From a virus, in IMG/VR virus record IMGVR_UViG_3300044821_000073, positions 1-46,268 of that record: a stretch of 46,268 nt of DNA, one strand, 5' to 3'. The position numbers and the translations under genes are program-made. Below the pieces are notes generated by a model. The model had not been told where the DNA came from. It saw only the letters and a list, made by a program, of their open reading frames with translations, and did no database searches. Below, one piece after another: positions 28,134-38,800 of the stretch. Position 1 is the first letter of the stretch, and each line of letters begins with the position of its first letter.

Positions 28134-29333
28134 ATGGCTTATAACGTAACAGCATTAAAATCTGAGATGCAGGCTTTCATACATGGGACTACGCTTAACA
28201 GCGTTATTGCCGTGGATCAGCTTATTTACCGTGCCGCGCGCCAGCTTCTTCTTGACGTTGACCCACAGGAAATGAAACGGAGCGTTCCTTTAGCCTCGGC
28301 TATTTACGACCGGGTTTATGACTACCCGATTCCCAGTGATGTTAAGGGAATTAAGGTTATAGATATTCGTCCTCAGGCAGACCGTAATTGGAGTGATTCG
28401 TTCTTACAGACTTATAGTAAGCCGTTTGACCTTTCTAAGGATTCCCTGGCTAACCAGTTTAATATTGACTTTAATACCGGTGTAAAAACCATTCGCATAG
28501 CCGACTCTGGACTTGTCCCCGGCGTGGTGGTTAATAGTGCTGACTCAGTTTCTTCTAACGGGACATGGGCGGCTGCCGGCACCGCCTATAACTTAACCGT
28601 GGATAATATTAATTATGTTTCCGGTAGTTCTTCCTTGAAATTTGATGCAACTACCGGCGCGGCTTATTTAGAAAACTCTACGATGAACGCGCAGAATCTT
28701 TCAGAGTGGAAAAACCAAGGGCACTTTTTCCTGTGGGTTTATATGCCGACTGCTTCGGAGTTTACGAATGTTAAACTGCGCTGGGGTTCTTCTTCCACCG
28801 CTTATTACGAACAGACTGTAACGGTAAACCAACAGGGTAATACTTTTGTTGATGGCTGGAACCTGTTGGATTTTCCATGGCTTGGCGCTGTTCAGACTTT
28901 AACTCCTACTGACACCGCGATTAATTACCTTCGGGTAACTTGTAATGTAACTGCTTTTCAGACCGCGATTCGCTTGGATAATATTGTTTTTCGCTTAGGC
29001 ACAATTTTAAATATTCTTTACTATTCTAAATACTTGTTTAGAGACGCGATAACCGGCGGCTGGCAGGAAACGATTACCGATGATAGCAACATTATAAACC
29101 TCGATACTGAAAGTTATAACCTACTGGTCTACCAGGTTGGTATTCACCTGGCTCAACAGCTCCAAGGTCTTGATGCTATGTTCTATGACGGGAATTATTT
29201 CCAGCAGCACTACGGGGACGCTCTGAATAGTTATAGATTGCAAAACCGTAGCGAGTGGCAGAAACCTACAAATATTTATTATGGTATGACTCGTCCTGGT
29301 TATTCTAAATATATGACAAGGAGAAACTGGTAA
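28134..29333 (+). CDS. Head-tail connector (adaptor) candidate with carbohydrate-binding-like insert
   Basis: 399 residues. Residues 1-110 and 300-399 are helical with the pattern of podovirus adaptor proteins ('IYRAARQLLLDVDPQEMKRS', 'LLVYQVGIHLAQQLQGLDAM'). Between them is a jelly-roll-like insert (about 130-290, 'WKNQGHFFLWVYMP...LRWGSSSTAYYEQTV') resembling a carbohydrate-binding module. It lies between the head genes and the nozzle-like gene, as T7 gp11 does. Its stop overlaps the next start (TAATG). Confidence 0.55.
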   Translation: MAYNVTALKSEMQAFIHGTTLNSVIAVDQLIYRAARQLLLDVDPQEMKRSVPLASAIYDRVYDYPIPSDVKGIKVIDIRPQADRNWSDSFLQTYSKPFDLSKDSLANQFNIDFNTGVKTIRIADSGLVPGVVVNSADSVSSNGTWAAAGTAYNLTVDNINYVSGSSSLKFDATTGAAYLENSTMNAQNLSEWKNQGHFFLWVYMPTASEFTNVKLRWGSSSTAYYEQTVTVNQQGNTFVDGWNLLDFPWLGAVQTLTPTDTAINYLRVTCNVTAFQTAIRLDNIVFRLGTILNILYYSKYLFRDAITGGWQETITDDSNIINLDTESYNLLVYQVGIHLAQQLQGLDAMFYDGNYFQQHYGDALNSYRLQNRSEWQKPTNIYYGMTRPGYSKYMTRRNW

Positions 29334-29839
29334 TGGCTCACCCACCTAAAGATATAGCAGGAGAAAAATTTCATCGTCTAACGGCGATTAAATTTGAGTA
29401 TAGAAAAAATGGTAATGACTATTGGTCTGCTTTTTGTGAGTGTGGTAATAAAGTAGTTTGTAGGAAGGGAAATATTACCGCTCCTTCTACTAAGACTAAA
29501 AGTTGTGGATGTTTGAATCATGAGAATACAGTTTTAAAAGGTAAGAATTTTAAAACTCATGGGATGAGTACAACTAAATTTTATTATGTTTGGAATGGAA
29601 TGAAACGTCGTTGTGAGAATCCTAAAACAGAAAAATATAAATATTATGGGGCTAAAGGAATTAAAGTAGAATGGAAAACTTTTGAAGAGTTCCGTGATGA
29701 TATGTACCAAGGTTATGTAGAACATTTAGAGGAATACGGAAAAGATACTTCTATTGATAGAATTGATACCTATGGGAATTATTGTAAATTAAATTGTCGC
29801 TGGGCAACAGCTAAAGAACAAGCTAATAATAAAAGATAA
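29333..29839 (+). CDS. Free-standing homing endonuclease
   Basis: 168 residues: an N-terminal zinc-finger-like part ('FCECGNKVVCRKGNI', 'SCGCLNHE'), then a nuclease-like end, 'TSIDRIDTYGNYCKLNCRWATAKEQANNKR'. This ending is a hallmark of a large family of phage HNH/Vsr-like homing endonucleases. The gene fits exactly between two TAATG junctions, so it was inserted between the connector and nozzle genes without breaking either. Markedly AT-rich. Confidence 0.75.
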   Translation: MAHPPKDIAGEKFHRLTAIKFEYRKNGNDYWSAFCECGNKVVCRKGNITAPSTKTKSCGCLNHENTVLKGKNFKTHGMSTTKFYYVWNGMKRRCENPKTEKYKYYGAKGIKVEWKTFEEFRDDMYQGYVEHLEEYGKDTSIDRIDTYGNYCKLNCRWATAKEQANNKR

Positions 29840-31722
29840 TGCCAAATAACAGTTCATATTCAATGGGGAAGAGACTGAGTTCAGCTAAAATGCATGAATT
29901 CAGTTTAATCGACAGTTTTAAAAACGGTTACCGTTCGAGAGAAGAGGTTACTATGCTCAACCCCAGCATCTTAATCCCTGGTTCTCAGAACGTAATGACA
30001 AATACTTCCGGTCGCGTGGGTATAGTAAAAGGTTACGCGATTGACGGCAGCCCTTCTGTAGTCCTTGCCCCGATTGCTTCTTCTTTTGACTGGCGAACTT
30101 CTAAAGGTAAAGAACGTAACCTACGCGCAGGTTTTCTTACTTCTGCTGGAAACGATGGAAAACTCCAGTTTAGATATGTTGATGCTTCCGGGAATGTTGT
30201 CTGGACTGACCTGCTTACCGGACTAACCTCCGTAAATTTTAACGGCACTGAATACTGGGATACAACCGAACTGCTTGTTGAAGCTTTACTGGTTAATGGC
30301 TCTGCTAATATTTATGAGTGGAACGGCGCTGAGGCTACTTTAGCTTCGGTAACGGCTAATACGATTACAAAACAAGGTTCTTCTTACTGGACAGAAGAAG
30401 GCTTTTACACTTCCGTTACCGGCAGTCCTACGGTTGTTATCGACACTACTTCTTTTGTTTACTCCGGCGGTGTTGGTACCAATACTTTAACCGGCGTTAC
30501 TCCTGATCCTACAGGTTACGGTTTTGCTGCCGGGGATTTAGTTTACCAGGGTGTTCGCATAACCCCAGTCTCCACCGTTACCGCCCTAACCGCTTCTACG
30601 GTTATGTTGATCGGGTGTTTAGATAACCAGGTATATTACGGAACGGATAACTCTAATAACTGGTTTGTTAGCAAGCAGAATAATTATAAAGACTGTAGTT
30701 TTACTGCTGGTGGTCGTGTGATGCACGAAGGTGCTAAAGGAAGCTTAGGCAGTCCGATTGTCGGGTTTATTCCCCAGGAAGATGTGATGTATGCTTCTGC
30801 CGGCAAAGATGAGTGGTATCAGTCTGTAACGACTTTAAGCTCGGATAATAAATCCGAAGCCTTTTCTTTTGCCAGGTTAAAAACTGCAAGTCTTCAGGCT
30901 GCTTTGTCCCAGGCTTTTATGAGTAAAGATAAAAATAGTATAATTTTTGTTTCTAATGAACCGGTGGTATCTTCTTTAGGCCCGGTGACTAATATATATC
31001 AGTCCCCGCAGATTGCGGATGTCAGCTACCCGATTATCAACGACATGAACGCTTACGATTTTACTGACGGCAGTATTGTTTATTGGAAGAACTTTTTACT
31101 GATAGCCGTACCGAAGTCCAGTTTGATTAGGATTTATAACATGACCGACCCGAAATATCAGTATTGGGAAGCTCCGGTTATGTACCCAATTTCCCGTTTT
31201 TCTGTTATCGGCGGAGACCTTTATGGGCACTCTTATTTAACGAGTGAGACTTATAAACTTTTTACCGGCTATAATTTTAAAGGAAATGTGATAGATGCGC
31301 GCGCGGTATTTGCTTTTAATAACTACGGCTCAAGGTTTGCCACGAAGTCTTTTAACCAGTTTTACTATGAAGGTCGCTGTACCCAGAATGGTACTTTAAA
31401 CTTAGGTATTCAGTTTGAAACGGAAGGCTGCGCGACTTTCCTGTCTTTTCCGATGCTTGGTAATTCTAAGTGGGTCTGCGCTTATAACAAAGCTCACTCT
31501 TTGGGTAAAGACTCTTTAGGTAAACAGCCGCTTGGTGGAAATATTTCAGTACCGAATGCTGACCCTCCGAAGTTTAGGAAGATAAAGACAATGCCTCGGG
31601 TGAGTTTTTATGAAGAAAGCACGAGCTTTAGTTCGGTTGAGAAAGATTTCGAATGGTCTATAATTTGTTTTGGTTCGAGTGCTTCACCTACGAGCGAGGG
31701 CAATAATAATTTGCTCGATTGA
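29839..31722 (+). CDS. Tail nozzle (tail tubular B-like) protein
   Basis: 627 residues, almost all beta with repeated blades ('NVMTNTSGRVGIVKGYAIDGSP', 'DGKLQFRYVDASGNVVWTDL', 'SFSRFSVIGGDLYGHSY'-like segments). Podovirus nozzle proteins such as T7 gp12 have this size, beta-propeller composition and place after the adaptor. It would form the distal end of the short tail. Confidence 0.65.
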   Translation: MPNNSSYSMGKRLSSAKMHEFSLIDSFKNGYRSREEVTMLNPSILIPGSQNVMTNTSGRVGIVKGYAIDGSPSVVLAPIASSFDWRTSKGKERNLRAGFLTSAGNDGKLQFRYVDASGNVVWTDLLTGLTSVNFNGTEYWDTTELLVEALLVNGSANIYEWNGAEATLASVTANTITKQGSSYWTEEGFYTSVTGSPTVVIDTTSFVYSGGVGTNTLTGVTPDPTGYGFAAGDLVYQGVRITPVSTVTALTASTVMLIGCLDNQVYYGTDNSNNWFVSKQNNYKDCSFTAGGRVMHEGAKGSLGSPIVGFIPQEDVMYASAGKDEWYQSVTTLSSDNKSEAFSFARLKTASLQAALSQAFMSKDKNSIIFVSNEPVVSSLGPVTNIYQSPQIADVSYPIINDMNAYDFTDGSIVYWKNFLLIAVPKSSLIRIYNMTDPKYQYWEAPVMYPISRFSVIGGDLYGHSYLTSETYKLFTGYNFKGNVIDARAVFAFNNYGSRFATKSFNQFYYEGRCTQNGTLNLGIQFETEGCATFLSFPMLGNSKWVCAYNKAHSLGKDSLGKQPLGGNISVPNADPPKFRKIKTMPRVSFYEESTSFSSVEKDFEWSIICFGSSASPTSEGNNNLLD

Positions 31723-31725
31723 TAT

Positions 31726-32397
31726 ATGACTGAAGAAAAAAGATTAAAACGTAATGCTTATATGAGAAAGTGGATGAAAGACCATCCTGTTGCTGTGGCT
31801 GCTCGTAAAAGAAGATGGATATTACAAAATATAGAACATGTTAAAGCACAAGGTAAGGCTAGATACGAACGGATGAAAAAAGAAAATCCTGAACATTTAA
31901 AGGCAATGATGAAGAAGGCACAAGCTAAACGTAATCTTAAAAGACCTTGGTTAAATGCAAATTTAACAGAAGAACAGAGACAGAGCAAAATAAATAATTC
32001 TAGAAAATGGAGGTTAAGTCATCCTGGGTTGTCTGCGCAAAGGAGTAGAGAATATAAAGCTAGACATGTGGAAAGAGTAAGGGCTAATCGTAGAAAATGG
32101 GCAAAGGAAAATCCTTTAAAGAATAAAATTTCTCATTTAAATAATCAGGCAAAACGAAGGCAGGCTGAAGGGTCGTTTACATGCGAAGAGTGGGAAACTA
32201 AGAAGAAAGAATATAATTATTTTTGTTCTGCTTGTGGAAAACAAGAACCGGAAATTAAGTTATCTGTTGACCATATACAGCCTTTATCAAGAGGTGGAAC
32301 AAACTATATAGATAATATTCAACCACTCTGTATGCCTTGTAACTCTAGAAAAAATGCCAAGACTATCAAATATGAAATTATAGCATTAACTTTATAA
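31726..32397 (+). CDS. Free-standing HNH homing endonuclease
   Basis: 223 residues. The first 140 are Lys/Arg-rich repeats ('RKWMKDHPVAVAARKRRW', 'RKWRLSHPG', 'RKWAKENP') typical of repeated DNA-contacting modules. Then comes a classic HNH: 'YFCSACG', 'LSVDHIQPLSRGGTNYIDNIQPLCMPCNSRK'. Inserted between nozzle and fibre genes. AT-rich. Confidence 0.85.
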   Translation: MTEEKRLKRNAYMRKWMKDHPVAVAARKRRWILQNIEHVKAQGKARYERMKKENPEHLKAMMKKAQAKRNLKRPWLNANLTEEQRQSKINNSRKWRLSHPGLSAQRSREYKARHVERVRANRRKWAKENPLKNKISHLNNQAKRRQAEGSFTCEEWETKKKEYNYFCSACGKQEPEIKLSVDHIQPLSRGGTNYIDNIQPLCMPCNSRKNAKTIKYEIIALTL

Positions 32398-32401
32398 TAA
32401 T

Positions 32402-34135
32402 ATGGATTCGTTTTTATATGTTCAAAATCAGGCCAGTACTTTAGCCGGCGCTGGCTGCGTTATCGGTGACACTACAATAATCCTTAATAGTTTTACCCAG
32501 ATTGATGGTACTCAGCTGACTATGGCTGACTTTGGCGCTATTGGGTACGCAACGATTGAACCGGATAACTCTACTCAGGAAGAGCAAATTTCTTTTTCCG
32601 GTGTGACAGCTAATGCTAATGGCACTACAAGTTTAACTGGGGTTAAACATGTTTTATTTGTTTCTCCTTATACCGAAACTTCCGGGGTTACTATAAGCCA
32701 CCCTGGTGGAGTAAAACTGATTATTTCTAATACTGCTGGATTTTATAATAAACTGACAAGCAAAGCCGACGATGAAACCATCACCGGCGACTGGACAGTG
32801 CCTACTCCGGCGACACAGAATAGTATAGCGAATAAAGGATATGTAGATAGTGCTATATCTGGTGGTGTCGGCACGGCAACAAACACTTCTTTTGGTACAA
32901 CTAAACTTTCTGTCGCCGCCCTTGTCGCCACTAACCCGATTGTGGTGGGACAGAACGATCCGAAAGTTCCGACGATAGATGTTTCTACCGTAACTGCGGG
33001 TATGGTTGCTGCACTTGCCGGAACTTCTGGAACTCCGGCTGTGGGAAATAAGTTTGTGACGGATGCGGATACTACGGGGACTGGAAGTGTAGTTAGAAGT
33101 AGTGTAACTTCTGGAATGGTTAAATTTGGCGGCACAGGCGCAGACGGAGCTTTAACGGCTTCATCTGGCACGACCACAATTGATTTAGGTAGTGCTGCTT
33201 ATGTGGAAAAAAACTATACTTCCATTGCGCTTACCGGAACAGCAAATATGGTTTTTACAAACCCACACGCTAATGGAACAGTAATAATTTTGCGTTCACA
33301 GGGAGCTGTAACTTTGACTTCTTCTGCAACGCCGATAATTGACGCTTCTAATTGTGGCGGAGCAGGAGGCACGGCAGGCGGGGCGGCGGCAGATGGAGGC
33401 GATGGCTCAAATGGAAGTTCTTTAGTTGACACTACGGCACATCAGGGTATCCATGGTGTAGCGACAGGCGGGGCAGCGGCTGGCGGCGTAGTTTATTCAA
33501 TTACTAATCAATTTTATTACACACTTTCCACTAATTTATTTGAACGTAAAATTAAACTTGCCTGTGGTCCGGGAGGTGGTGGTGGAGCTGGCGGCGCGGC
33601 GGCGGCCGGAGGAACTGGCGGAGCTGGTTCAGTCGGTGGTAGAGGCGGCGGAGTTCTAATAATTGAATGTGGCGGCGCGTGGAATTTTACTACTACAGGT
33701 GGAATTTCTGTTTCCGGCAGTAATGGAGCAGACGCTTCCAATGGAATTACCCAAGCCGGAGGCGGTGGGGCTGGCGGAGGCGGTGGCGCGGGAATGTTCT
33801 TAGGTTTATACAATACATTAACTGCGAATACAGGGACGGTTTTAGCTTCAGGAGGCGCAGGTGGAACTGGTGGAAGTGCTGTTGGAAATTCAGGGACTGC
33901 TATTGGCGGTTCTGGCGGAGGAGGGGGTGGAAATGTTGGCGGGGCGGGTGGGACAGGCGGAAATGGAACGAATAACACAGCGGCTAATAATGGAGCCGGA
34001 ATAGGCGCAGGTGGCGGTGGCGGTTGCGGAGGGAGAATGTCTTCTGGAACACTACTTAACACTAACCGAACTGGCGGAACTGGCGGCGCCGCTAACGGAT
34101 ATGCTCTTGTAACTAAAAACACCTGGTTTGCTTAA
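32402..34135 (+). CDS. Tail appendage with glycine-rich domain
   Basis: 577 residues. N-terminal part (1-130) is beta-rich; 'ATQNSIANKGYVDSAISGG' marks a fibre shaft joint. The C-terminal third (about 315-560) is dominated by Gly and Ala (runs such as GGGGGAGGAAAAGGTGG), suggesting polyglycine-II bundles as in other phage fibre tips. Receptor binding is the likely role. Confidence 0.65.
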   Translation: MDSFLYVQNQASTLAGAGCVIGDTTIILNSFTQIDGTQLTMADFGAIGYATIEPDNSTQEEQISFSGVTANANGTTSLTGVKHVLFVSPYTETSGVTISHPGGVKLIISNTAGFYNKLTSKADDETITGDWTVPTPATQNSIANKGYVDSAISGGVGTATNTSFGTTKLSVAALVATNPIVVGQNDPKVPTIDVSTVTAGMVAALAGTSGTPAVGNKFVTDADTTGTGSVVRSSVTSGMVKFGGTGADGALTASSGTTTIDLGSAAYVEKNYTSIALTGTANMVFTNPHANGTVIILRSQGAVTLTSSATPIIDASNCGGAGGTAGGAAADGGDGSNGSSLVDTTAHQGIHGVATGGAAAGGVVYSITNQFYYTLSTNLFERKIKLACGPGGGGGAGGAAAAGGTGGAGSVGGRGGGVLIIECGGAWNFTTTGGISVSGSNGADASNGITQAGGGGAGGGGGAGMFLGLYNTLTANTGTVLASGGAGGTGGSAVGNSGTAIGGSGGGGGGNVGGAGGTGGNGTNNTAANNGAGIGAGGGGGCGGRMSSGTLLNTNRTGGTGGAANGYALVTKNTWFA

Positions 34136-34152
34136 TTAACTAATTTCTCTCT

Positions 34153-35820
34153 ATGAACCCCCCCACAACTCCAACAACCGACACTCTCTCCCCGGCTTTT
34201 GCCGCGGCTCTTAAAAGTCCAGGTGGGGCTATGATTTCAGCGCCTGCTTCCTGGGATTCCCCGGCTAAGAACGTCTCGGTCGTGACCGCGGACGCGGCTA
34301 AGACCGATTATAACAATATCCAGAACTTCCAGACGTTGGAGTCCGCGCGCATATACCAGCAGAACCAGATAAACGCGGCGAATAAGGTAGCGGCTGACCA
34401 GAAAGCGGCTGAAGCTGCGGCTGCGGCCAGTGCTAACAGCGCGACTACGGGGCTGACGGGGGCGATAACGAGTGCTACGGGGGCGTTGAATGGGACGACG
34501 GGTTCTACTACCGGGGCAGGGACGACTCCTGCTAAGGCAGGAGATACACTTACTACGGCGAGTGGAAATAGCTATATTTCCACGGGCAATCCTACAGCTG
34601 ATGTTTTAGCTGGCAATAATGCTGATGTCTCGGCTCAACTAAAAGCTACTCAGACTAAATTGGCAACCGCAGGTACTACTGCGGGTCTTTCACCTGAACA
34701 ACAGACACAGATTTCAAGTTTGAGTAGCCAATTCGATTCGCTTATAACTCAACAAACTCAGACTAATGCTATGGATCAAGGTTTAAATAGCATGGCTTTA
34801 GGAAGATCGGGAGCTGACAGATACAGTCCAGAAACATCAGCTTCTGTGATGAATCATGTTGTAAGCGATGGTATTGCCAAGATTGCCGATTTAACTTCGA
34901 AAAAGAACGCGGCATTGGCACAGATGACCAGCGGATTCGAGTCAGATAACGTAAAAGCGGTCCAGTCCGCTTATGATGATTGGAATAAAGCGAATGATAC
35001 TTTGACTGCTAACTTAAAAGAAATAAATACAGTATTGAGTGCCGCTCAGAAAGCACAGAGTGATGCGGCTCAGCAAAAAATTGATAACGCTAAGAGCATG
35101 TCGACGTTTATCCAGAATAATGCTACAGGGAATACTCCTTATATTGCTTTTGGTGGTTCAATTTACTATGCTTCTGGACCAAATCAAGGTCAAGCCATAG
35201 ACCCAAGTCAATTTTCTACATTGGGAATTAATACTACTAATACAGAACAAATTACTGATCAATCAGCTTTTGATACTACGGATACAAAAAACTATAAATA
35301 TTATTCTCAACAGATGACTGCTGCTGGAGCGAAACCGGTAGATTTTAATACTTGGATGACGCAGCAAAAAAAAGCCGGAGCTTCTAATACAACCATTGTT
35401 ACGGGTGGTGGAAATAGCACAGCAGCCATAGACAATGTTAAAGCGATTATCGCTGCGCATCCAAATGATTGGCCAGGCGCGGCTGATGCGATTAATCAGA
35501 GATTAGGAAGCCCAGGAGCGGCTACAGTTTATGATAGTTTATTAAAAATTGCTTATGCTTTACCAAAAGTTACCGATCAGTTAGCTGGAGTAGTAACAAA
35601 AAGCATTTCTTCTGGTAAACCCTATACTCAGGCAGATTTTGTGGCAGATGCTCAATCAATACAAAAAGATAATCCATATGCGGATCTTTCTACTATTGAA
35701 GCGGCCATGGTTAAGTCTGGTATTCCTATGCCGGGTAAACTTTCTGCTGCTGACCAAGCCGCTGCTCAGACAGCTCAATTTTTGGGAGTGGATCCCTCAA
35801 CGATTAATTCAGGACAATAA
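34153..35820 (+). CDS. Internal virion/ejection protein candidate
   Basis: 555 residues, Ala/Thr/Ser/Gln-rich and mostly helical ('AANKVAADQKAAEAAAAASANS', 'DDWNKANDTLTANLKEINTVLSAAQKAQS'). No enzyme motif. Size, composition and place before the very large next protein fit podovirus internal (ejection) proteins. Confidence 0.5.
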   Translation: MNPPTTPTTDTLSPAFAAALKSPGGAMISAPASWDSPAKNVSVVTADAAKTDYNNIQNFQTLESARIYQQNQINAANKVAADQKAAEAAAAASANSATTGLTGAITSATGALNGTTGSTTGAGTTPAKAGDTLTTASGNSYISTGNPTADVLAGNNADVSAQLKATQTKLATAGTTAGLSPEQQTQISSLSSQFDSLITQQTQTNAMDQGLNSMALGRSGADRYSPETSASVMNHVVSDGIAKIADLTSKKNAALAQMTSGFESDNVKAVQSAYDDWNKANDTLTANLKEINTVLSAAQKAQSDAAQQKIDNAKSMSTFIQNNATGNTPYIAFGGSIYYASGPNQGQAIDPSQFSTLGINTTNTEQITDQSAFDTTDTKNYKYYSQQMTAAGAKPVDFNTWMTQQKKAGASNTTIVTGGGNSTAAIDNVKAIIAAHPNDWPGAADAINQRLGSPGAATVYDSLLKIAYALPKVTDQLAGVVTKSISSGKPYTQADFVADAQSIQKDNPYADLSTIEAAMVKSGIPMPGKLSAADQAAAQTAQFLGVDPSTINSGQ

Positions 35821-35821
35821 A

Positions 35822-38800
35822 ATGGCAGGACTTTACGATACAATGAAGGTACAACAAACTGCGACTATTCCTGTTGTGCAAGCGCAACCAAACCAGATTA
35901 TTTCCGGAGTGGTTTCGGCGAAGCCAAATGCGACAATCGTTCCTCCAAAGTTTGTTGGTCCTGTCAAAACTCCAGTCGCAACGTCAATGCCGGCAGTGCA
36001 GAAACCGCAAGCAAGCTCATTGCAACCTGCTACTGGATTATATGTCTCTCCAAAGCAAAATGATATTGCTTCAATATTGCAACCATCCTCTAATCCTCAA
36101 ACTCCTTCTACAGGTGGATTATATCAACAAATGAAAACTCAGCAGGCAAGCTTGCCTGTTACAGGAGTAAATGGGACACCAACCCCTAGGCCTGTTCCTA
36201 CTATGGGACAGGTGAATGGACAAACTGTAGCTGGAACAACTTTAACCAGTGATCCTGCGCGCTTAGCTCAGCGTGGTAGTTTAGATGTAAAACCTGAAAT
36301 TACCCCAGCTCAGGGAGAAGCTAATAGAATTGATTTTATCTCCCAGTCTTCTACTGGTGATTTACTAAAAAAGCAGTATGGTGATAACCCGGTAACTAAA
36401 GCTGCGGCATTTTTATTTACTCCCCTTGACCCTTTGACCCGAGATATTTCTGATATTAAAGAAGCTAATGATATTAAGGATCAAGTAGCTTCTGGTAAAA
36501 TAGACCAATCGGTTTATGATGGTTTAGATGTTTTACATAAAAGTGGGCTTCAGATTGTTGGAGATGTTGCCCAAGCAGTTATAACTGCTGATACGTTAGG
36601 GCTTGCCAGTGGTGCTGTAATAGATAGTGCTACAGGACAGGTATTAAAACGTTCTTTGAGTGAATTAGCGGTTGAAGGCGCAAAGCAAGGAGGTTTTGCT
36701 GGCGCGCAATTTGGCGTGGCAACAGCTTTATCTTCCGGTAGTACAGATCCTGATACTATAACTAAAATTATTACTGAAAATATTGTTGGCGGCGCGCTTA
36801 TAGGTACTGTTTTACATACTGCTTTACCCGCATTGGTTAAAGTTGTTGCTGCAACTAATGAAATAAAAAACCAAGCTATTCAAAGTTTGGTAGATAAAGG
36901 TTATACGCCAGAAGAAGCTAGAAATTTGGTTTTACAGGGCGGTTATATTGGAGGGATACCGGAAAAAGGTTCAACAAATATTAATGAGCTATCCACTCCA
37001 GAAACAACCCCAGAGTCAACCACAAAAGAAGAGGCGGTCCAACCTCAAATATTATCTCCTTTAGAACAAAAAGCAGCTTCTTCATATGGTGATAGTATAA
37101 TACCAGATTCAAAATTTTACAATGTCGATAGGTTAAATACCACTCCAGAAGGTAAAGCTGTAGTCAACGAAGCGCTTGATCAAGCTGGAGCTAAAATCCA
37201 AGAAACTGTAGGAAAAACTCTTACTCACGCGGAAGTTATTAAACGTGCTCAACAGACTTCTGTCATATTAAATGATACTATAGGTCGAGACCAGACCGCT
37301 GATATGGAAGCGGCGACTTTAAATTTGCGTAATAAGATTGTCGATATTAGCAACGGTGGTAAGGTTACTCCAGAATTGATTGATTTGATAAACAAAGATA
37401 AGGCTATGGGCGCGAATATTGCTCGACAATTAGAAGCACGGAAGATTAATGCCAATCCCGGGCAACTAACTAATTTACAAATTGTTTTAAATGCTCTAAA
37501 GGAAAAAGGGAAACTAACTGATGATATTTTAAAACAAGCTTCGGATGAAAAGGTAGATTTTAATGATCCAAAACAGGCTACGGATTTTTTTAGAAAAGTC
37601 AGTCCAACTAAAATTTCAGACTGGATTGATTTGCTTCGTTATAACAGTATGCTGTCTAGCCCAAAGACTTCTATTATAAAGATGACAGCTGACATCGGAA
37701 GTTCGGGGACAGTACGGCCTTTGACTTTGGCTATTCAAGGGCTTCAGGACGCGGCCAAGGCGGCGCTTACTGGCAGTGAGCGCGAGCATTTTGTCGGGGA
37801 AAGCGGCTCGTATATTAAAGGTTACTTCAGTTCTTTAAAGGAAGCTTGGAATAATATAACTAGTGATGTAAATACTTTAAAAGATACGGCAATTGATCCT
37901 GATACTGCTAAGATGCCATTGGCTACCAGCAAGGGTGGTAAAGCAGTAGAAGCTTTTTTAAAGGCTCCCAGTACCTTACTTAATAAAATTGAGACGTTTT
38001 TTAAAACTTTAGCTAAAGGTGGTGAAGAGGCAGCAATGAAAACCCGGCTTGCTGAAGGTGGTAAGCAAAATGAAATGTTTGCTACTCCGGAAGACGAGGT
38101 TAATGCTAATGTTCAAAAATCATTTTTTCGTGGCGGTCATGATCCGAGAGAAGGGTATGTTCTTCAAACTATTCAGGGTATGTCAGATGCTATTGGAACA
38201 ATGCGAAATAGTAAAAATCCAGTATTAAGCACTATAGCAAAATGGACTTTCCCCTTTTTAAATATCGGGACTCAACTTACTAAAGGTGGGATAGAATATT
38301 CGCCTTTAGGGATTACAACTTTATGGGGTGCGGAAAATAAGGCTGAACAGCTTGCTAAATTTACAATCGGACTTGGAGCAACCACACTTGCAGCAGGGTT
38401 AGTCGGCTCTGACAAGATTACTGGTCCGACTCCTACAAGTCCAACTTTAAAGGCTGCTTTTCAAGATTCAGGACGGCAACCGTGGAGTGTTAGAATTGGC
38501 AATAAGTGGGTATCATACCAGCGACTGCCGGTAGCACTTGCTTTTAACCTAGCCTTTGTAGCGGCGGTTAAGCAAGCGGTTGATGATGAACGTCTTACAG
38601 GGAATAAGGATCAGGCTATTGCTCAGGCTTTTGCCACTTCTGCTCAGTTTGTTACAGAAGCTAGTTATTTTAGAAACCTTGGAGAATTTGTAGATGCTAC
38701 TAAAGGAAATGTATCTGGATTTACTAACTTTTTGGCTAATTATCCACAACAGTTAATCCCTCTTAGGGCTTTAATGAGCTGGACAAATAATATTATTGAT

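Noticed and set aside
33517-34122. A 201-codon leftward frame rich in proline
   Set aside because: It is the mirror of the Gly-rich fibre domain (GGC/GGA read backwards gives proline codons); no start signal and a real gene lies opposite.
35639-35821. Upstream extension of the large ejection protein
   Set aside because: It lies entirely within the preceding gene in another frame; the ATG at 35822 directly after that gene's stop is the sensible start.
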